Source of the DNA: Talinum fruticosum
Taxonomy: Eukaryota > Streptophyta > Magnoliopsida > Caryophyllales > Talinaceae
Assembly: GCA_021018815.1 (NCBI GenBank)
Contig: JAITYX010000045.1
Location: 2,232,001-2,296,000 of the forward strand
Direction: 5' to 3'
DNA length: 64,000 nucleotides
The notes beneath the pieces were generated by a model. The model was not told the DNA's origin, did no database searches, and was given only the letters and a program-made list of their open reading frames with translations. Shown here in pieces: positions 58,301-64,000 of the stretch (its first letter is position 1; every line of letters begins with the position of its first letter). Both the position numbers and the translations under genes were made by a program.

Positions 58301-61300
58301 AACACCTATTCTTAGCAAAAACAATATTCACAAGACAAAGGCAGCATAGATATCAGCTAAAGCAGGACACAATCACAGATTCCTGTCTACAACAGCATAA
58401 TTGACTAATTCAAATGGAAAAAACAATGCATGTTGTCCATGAAGAGGATATAAAATAGCTAAGCTAAAAATACATGCCATCACAGATGAACTAGAAATGT
58501 ATGGAGTTGAGTAATTCACACTTTCTGATAAACGATGCTTAATCTTCTAAAAATGCAACATAACCGGGGATCATTATATTTACAAGAACCTCGTTTTCTC
58601 CCACTCATCTCGCATAGAGTTCTATAATCTCAACAAAGAACTTATTAAGATCAACGAAATCTAAATGTTTTCATTCCTCTAAATAAATAAAACCTCTCAT
58701 TCACTTCATAGCAAAGCAAACTAAAGACAAAGGAGGCAGACAAAATGAATTGGTACCTCACCGATATGCATTTCTATCTAACAAGAGAGCAACTGGACCA
58801 GAAGTCCAAGACAAATATAGTTCTCCTATGCTTCACTAATCATGACCCCTCATATGCAGGGCCTTGACGTCTTATTTTTAAATATTATCAAGACCCCAAC
58901 GGACTTTCCCTTTATTTTTAAGTATTATTAAGACCCCCAAAGGACTTTCCCTCACTGCCACTTCTGAAGGAAAAATAGAAAGGTAGACAACCAAAAGTAA
59001 GCATTAATCCACGCAAAAACCCATAAAACCAGCCCCATAATTTTTATAATCTCATTATACTCTAAGCAAAAAACAATTACATTCAGATCAACACCTCCAT
59101 TACAGTCCACTAAAAAAAGCCTCGAAAATTCATCAAATTTAAGTTTCAGATCATCATATGTACGGCTTTAACCCCCCTCTCTATCCCTTACCTTTGAACC
59201 CTTTTTCAGTTAGGACGAAAGAAGCAAAAGGCTACAACCTCTTTCAGCAAACCTAGCTATGAATACCCGGGAGTCAGTAGCAAAAAGAAGTTACAGAACT
59301 GTTAGTGGATAGGTACTTCGCAATTTATGACAGAAGACATGCATTTGGTAAAATTGGTCACCAGCTCACACATGGAAAATTGATAAAAAGGACATGGCAA
59401 AGTATGCTACTTAGCTACACAAAATACGATACATATTCAACGCATGGTTAGCTGATAGGACTATAATACCCGGAGTCTCCGTTTTGACTTGTGTACTCAT
59501 GTCGGACACCAAAGCTCCAGGGTTAAGAGTATAGGATGCTGGATACGTGACAGATGCATATCCAAACTCTAAAGCAATGGGGGTGAAAACCATTAGGATT
59601 TAAAAATATATGGCCTTTTTTTCCTTCACCGTTGATTATTTTTCTAATGGTTCTAGTGTCTAACAGTTCGACAAGATGAAAACCTTTTAAATAATGGAAT
59701 ACTCTAGATAGAATTGCAACTTCTACATGTAAAAATGACAAGTCCTCATATCTGTCGCAATTTGGATAGTGTCCCTCGAAGCTTCAATGAACTCTCCAGT
59801 GGTTCCATATCCATGTTTAACACCTCGTACCCATGTCCATGTAACATAGTAGTACAAGAGTCGTTAACAAAATATTCGGAAAAAGGATATGTTGGAACAA
59901 AAACAAAAATAATGATTTTGACATATGATAATTTAAACAGCATCAGAAACACGAAAAACTACTCTTAGAATGTTGTTTTAAAAGTAGTTCACCAGCACAC
60001 ACTGATATGTATGTATTTAGCATTTTGACCAGATCAAAATGTGTAGCTATGGTTTATACTGGACATTGCCCAAACTATTGGACACAGGATTACATCACAA
60101 GACATTTGAATTGCATATTCAAGAGGACAGGATCAATACACAGTTACATAGCCTGAATGGATACAGAGAAGAAGCCATGACAAAAATATGGTCAAAAAGC
60201 ACCTACACACACATATGTGAATATGAATGCACTAGATTTAAAACACACAAGGCAGACAAGAAACTGTTCTCAAGTTTAAACCATGTGCCCATCCTTTTCA
60301 ATGGGAAGTGATTAATTAGATCATCTGCAAATATACAGCATAAAGGTGAAATTGAGCTTGAGGCGAGCCTCACCAGTCATCACAACTCAGTTCAGTTCAG
60401 TAACACGAAATAGTGAGCCTGCTGTGACCAAGAGAGCAACTGAGGACATGATCTCACCAAGCCATTCTGGCTCATTTACATACTTGATACATCTAAAGCA
60501 GATGATACTAAAGTTTGCAGAGGTGAAACCTATGGAATGCTTTCATGTATATTTTTTTTTATCATCAAGAATTCGCCACTCCTATACACCCCAGCTTGAA
60601 GCTCATTTATACACCTCAGCTTGAAGCTCACTGAGGTGAAACCTATGAAATGCACTACATTAAGGCTGTGAGAGGCTTTGACAGTCAAAAGTTTCACATA
60701 ATCTGCAAGAATATGGAATAAGAGTCTATTATCTTTTTGCATTAAGCAATATTCAACAATTCGAAACTTTCTTTAATCCATTATTGTTATTTCGCCTTTA
60801 TTTTTAATGGATTCTGATTCATCATTCTTTAAACATAAGTCTGCATCATGCCTTCTTTTAGCGAGTTGTCACATTGTCCAATTGAAATATTTATTGAAAA
60901 TCCCAATGGAATGCCATTCTTTCAAAAGTTACAACTTACATGTAAATGAAAAATCCAAAATAAGCAAAGGCAGTATATGACAACAAAACCATCATTATTT
61001 CAAGATAATGGCCCTGTTTGGCAAACAGCTAAGCTGTTAGCTGTTAAGCGTTTGTTTCAACTGTTTGCTATTAGCAATTGGCCGTTTGAATTAGTTGTTT
61101 GCATTGGCTGTTTGAATTAGCAATTTCTTGAAAAGTTGTTCGGTAAAATTAGCTGTTTGAAGAAAAAATATTTGGTGAAATTTCATTTATACCCTTACGT
61201 CTAAATTGTCTTTTAAATAAATATATATATATATATTTTTATTGATCATTTTACTTTTTTAAATATAATTATATTATGTTATGTATACAAATTATGTTCA

Positions 61301-61430
61301 TTTATAAAACTTTATTTTTTTACTATGTTCACAAAATTTATATTCATTTTCTACCTAATATAATATTTATTATATTCAATTTAAACAAAAAATAATATCA
61401 AGAAGTAATAGTAGTAGTAGTAGTAGTAAT

Positions 61431-61511
<81 letters not shown>

Positions 61512-63275
61512 GGGTTGGTGGCATATATCGTAATTTCTCCAAACTTTTGGGCAAATGTGTCATTTCACAAACAACTCTTCCCAAAAGGCTAATGAGAAAG
61601 AGCTGTTTGGCGCCCCAAACAGACACCTGTTAACCAAACACTAGTTTAGTTGTTGGCTAAACTCCCAATTAGCTCTTTTTTCCCAAAAAGCTATTTCAAC
61701 CAAACAGGGCCAATAACGCAAGAACATGGTTCAATTGGAAAATTTAAAATAAAAAACTTTCTAAGGGGCAACTCCATCATGGAACAACCTTTATTTGGGA
61801 GACACGCCTGTACCTCTAAGCGAGAAATTTTCATCAGTAGAAAATAGAACCATTCCGCTTCCTTTGTTAGACCAACCAATTAACAAATTTTTTCCTATTA
61901 ATGAAACAGAACCTATATCCTATATTTTTCCATTTTTCCATTTTCTAAATTCTTAGTTTATCATGTATGATCGTTTTGTTGATATCAGCTGCCTTCACAC
62001 TGGTGCCGATTTTCCCCCTCAGCAAGCCAGCTGCCTTTTTTCTTCCACAGTGGACTACCAGTCCATGGCAACTGTAATTTGTATCCAATATAAACATATG
62101 TTAATATTCTAACAATTCAACCATTAGAATCTTAACTTTTAAATTGCAATCCTAATTAAACCACAGGGAAAGAGAAAGAAGCAGTCCTCGACCAGCCATG
62201 TCGCTTGAGGATGCAAATGTCAAGGGCATTCCTATACTCCAAGAGCATTCAAACAAACACATTTTTCCATCAAAACTGTTTTCAGTTCTTCTTGAAAACC
62301 TTTATACCCAACCTTTCCTCAATACTCCAAGGGCATCTCAATACTCCAAGAGCATGCAAAGGAAATCATCGTCCAATTGCTTGAAGCAATAGTCCAAATC
62401 TTCAAATACAGCCCCATTGCAAGCAAACCAACTAAAATTCCACAACACCATTCTAGTCATCATCGATAACCTAAGCACAACAATCTCATTCACACAAGAT
62501 AAAAGGTTTCTTACATGAAGCACTGAAATTGATTAATTCAGCTAAAATTGCGATTAAATTACCTTAGAAATGCATGACAACTGCACATATGCAAGAGAAC
62601 ACCCAGGCAATGCACGCCAAATATCCAATTGCCTTTCCAAATTATTCAATTCCTCCCAATAATGTACGAAACTTAAGATTAAAATCACCAGCAATCAATA
62701 AAAGTAAAATCAAGATCACTAAACCGTAGTCCCTCAAATCCATGAAGACTGAAACGAAGGCAAGAAAACAATCAGGAAAGTCACGCCAAAATTCAATCGC
62801 CACTCCTGGTTATTCAGTTTCTCCCAATAGAAGAATGCCAAGAGTATCCTTCAGGGAAAAAAAAAAAACACTAAAGACATCTAAAAATAGAAAGGCAAAA
62901 TCAAGATCATTAATCGATGCAACATAATTAGGCTAAACCCTAGCCTTTCCCCAGAGAGAGAGCGCATAGATACATTGATACATAGCGACAGAGACAGAGA
63001 CAGACAGAGGACCTTCTCCAGAGATCGCGCTGAGATTTGACGGCGACGGATCGCCAAAAACGGTCCATATCGACGCAGAGAGAGTGAAGATGGGAGATAT
63101 CCTTCCTGATCTCGAAGGAGAATTCCGGCAAAGCAGCGGCGCCGGCGGAGGTGGAAGACTCGAGGCGCTCCACCCTCTCAAGGCCGTCCCTGATCTTCAA
63201 TTGCAACTTCTTCGCAGTCTGATACACCTCAGCCAACGTCGTTCCCCCTCCGCCGCCGACAACCACACCGTCCAT
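55389..63275 (-). CDS. MEMB: Membrin (Golgi Qb-SNARE), four exons
   Basis: A Qb-SNARE of the membrin/Bos1/GS27 family, acting in vesicle fusion between ER and Golgi. Exons on the minus strand: 63275-63013, 58234-58114, 58016-57867 and 55550-55389, giving 696 nt and 231 residues (Arabidopsis MEMB11/12 are about 220). All introns are GT-AG; donors are AAG|GTCCTC, ACG|GTATGT and AAG|GTACCT, acceptors CTACAG, TTTTAG and GTGCAG. Exon 1 (MDGVVVGGGGGTTLAEVYQT...WRSVAVKSQRDLWRR) is the N-terminal helical domain. Exon 2 has KVEQVAEEADSLKESLDKYF. The SNARE motif runs from about residue 140 to 206, with the ionic-layer Gln at 173 (KFAEQRESMK), then LDILNTVGLSNSVLRLIERR. The C-terminal anchor is about residues 212-229, followed by WKH. 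The start is set by family length. Nothing looks broken. Confidence 0.95.
55551..57866 (-). other. Membrin intron 3 (2.3 kb)
   Basis: Bounded by GTACCT and GTGCAG. AT-rich, with short ORFs on both strands that show no protein family, and a poly-T/G run TTTTTTTTTTTTGGGGGG at about 57497-57516. No transposon ends recognised. Confidence 0.8.
61010..61711. mobile_element. MITE with GGCCCTGTTTGG inverted ends
   Basis: Left end GGCCCTGTTTGGCAAACAGC and right end (reverse strand) GGCCCTGTTTGGTTGAAATA form inverted repeats of 12 perfect bases. Flanks share AAT or ATAA, so the target duplication is 3-4 bp and ambiguous. Subterminal AGCTGTTAGCTGTTAGC words are typical of this MITE type. No coding. The interior expanded into a TAG/TAA microsatellite. 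Confidence 0.8.
61408..61511 (+). repeat. Compound (TAG)n(TAA)n microsatellite
   Basis: About 100 bp of TAG/AGT trinucleotides passing into AAT units, inside the MITE in membrin intron 1. Confidence 0.95.
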
Positions 63276-63490
63276 CGCCTGTCGACCGATCGTATCACCC
63301 CTCTCTCTCTCTCTGTCTCCTCTCTCTCTCTCTGTCTCTCTATCGTCTCTCTGTTTGTCGCATTGTCTCTCTGTCTCTCCTGCTCCTATACCAATAGCTA
63401 TTGTCAGGAAAAATGATTCACGGAGTTGTAATTGTTTGTGGCAAGGGTGTTGGAGGCAACTGTATACACCCTGATTAACGCGTTTCATAT
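63276..63490 (-). promoter_or_regulatory. 5' leader of the membrin gene with CT/GA tract
   Basis: The sequence upstream of the ATG is GA-rich on the coding strand (GGAGACAGAGAGAGAGAGGG and further units, 63300-63380). Such GA/CT tracts are common in plant core promoters and 5' UTRs. The frame remains open upstream to 63488, but that peptide is Arg/Glu low complexity and unlike membrin family N-termini. Confidence 0.55.
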
Positions 63491-63667
63491 TACAGCAAGC
63501 ACCACGAATTTTTCGTTACGCATACATGTTTTTTATCTTAAGGTTTTTTGTTTTTAATTATTAAAACTAAATGTTATACTATAAGCTCTTATGAGCTACT
63601 ATAAGAGTGGCGCTTATATGTGTTATGAGATGGTATAACGAGTTATGAACTTTTATAAGTTCGTTAA

Positions 63668-63702
<35 letters not shown>

Positions 63703-64000
63703 GTTTTTCGTTATTAATCCGCATATATAAAAAAAAAAGAATACCATTTAACCTTAGGTCGATTATCACATATGAAGGACCGTTAGAACAACAAATTTAT
63801 GATCATCGTAACACACGGACAATGAATGCACCTAAGGATTCAATAGCTAATATGATTAATGGCGTAGTAGGGAATGTTGTGCGATAATATATGTGATATT
63901 GGTCAATTATTTGACTATAAATCGATACATTACTAATTTTAATATTTTAAAATAAAGTAATGTGTACTTTGTACAAAAATATTATCCAAAAAACATATGA
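63491..64000. other. Upstream flank of the membrin gene
   Basis: AT-rich; an (AAT)n microsatellite of about 11 units lies at 63668-63702. On the reverse strand TTTATATATGCGG (63734-63722) is a possible TATA element, but it is about 450 bp from the ATG. Nothing else recognised. Confidence 0.4.

Larger units (their letters stand above)
58235..63012 (-). other. Membrin intron 1 (4.8 kb)
   Basis: Between GTCCTC (63012) and CTACAG (58235). Near the acceptor the transcript has about 21 T followed by six G and GGTTGGCTACAG, a long pyrimidine tract interrupted by Gs. It contains a 0.7-kb MITE (61010-61711) with a microsatellite. ORFs inside show no homology I can recognise. Confidence 0.85.

Noticed and set aside
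62940..63488. Upstream start giving a 71-residue N-terminal extension of membrin
   Set aside because: The extension is Arg/Glu low complexity from the GA tract, and family members start at the equivalent of the ATG at 63275.

Overview
This window is repeat-rich nuclear DNA from a flowering plant, probably a dicot or other non-grass. Ty3/gypsy (Tat clade) and Ty1/copia (Sirevirus-type) LTR retrotransposons fill about the first 50 kb. One ordinary spliced gene, a membrin-type Golgi Qb-SNARE, occupies 55.4-63.3 kb on the minus strand. There is no bacterial-style gene organisation, and I recognise no tRNA, rRNA or CRISPR array.

Layout. 1-10,769: the 3' part of a plus-strand Tat-like gypsy element (element C) with an antisense plant-mobile-domain (PMD) pseudogene, a purine tract and a 3' LTR. 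That LTR is split by a 2.76-kb solo LTR of another family and by a Sirevirus solo LTR. 10,770-22,871: a minus-strand Tat element (A) of the same family, with decayed gag, protease, RT, RNase H and integrase, a small DNA transposon inside pol, and a C-terminal PMD fragment on the plus strand, again antisense. C appears inserted in A. 22,872-27,360: the 5' leader and 5' LTR of a third family member (B), apparently the host of A, with another Sirevirus solo LTR in its LTR. 27,832-39,566: Sirevirus-type element 1 (plus), its gag-pol interrupted by an inverted solo LTR. 39,616-49,745: Sirevirus-type element 2 (minus), complete from LTR to LTR, with a perfect TATAT target-site duplication. 49,746-55,388: gene-flanking repeats, including a G-rich tract and a 2.7-kb non-autonomous DNA transposon whose ends carry GGTTCGGG-type arrays. 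55,389-63,275: the membrin gene in four exons, encoding 231 residues, with a 4.8-kb first intron that contains a MITE and microsatellites. 63,276-64,000: its CT-rich 5' leader and upstream DNA.

The most unusual theme is that both retrotransposon families carry an accessory gene of their own between pol and the 3' LTR. In the Tat family it is an antisense PMD-like gene. In the Sirevirus family it is a sense ORF in the position of the env-like gene. Where the upstream region is visible, each has a good TATA box 125-250 bp before its ATG, so these look like separate transcription units carried by the elements. All retroelement ORFs are broken. Many of the breaks are single-base indels near CG-containing words, so some could be read or assembly errors rather than true decay.
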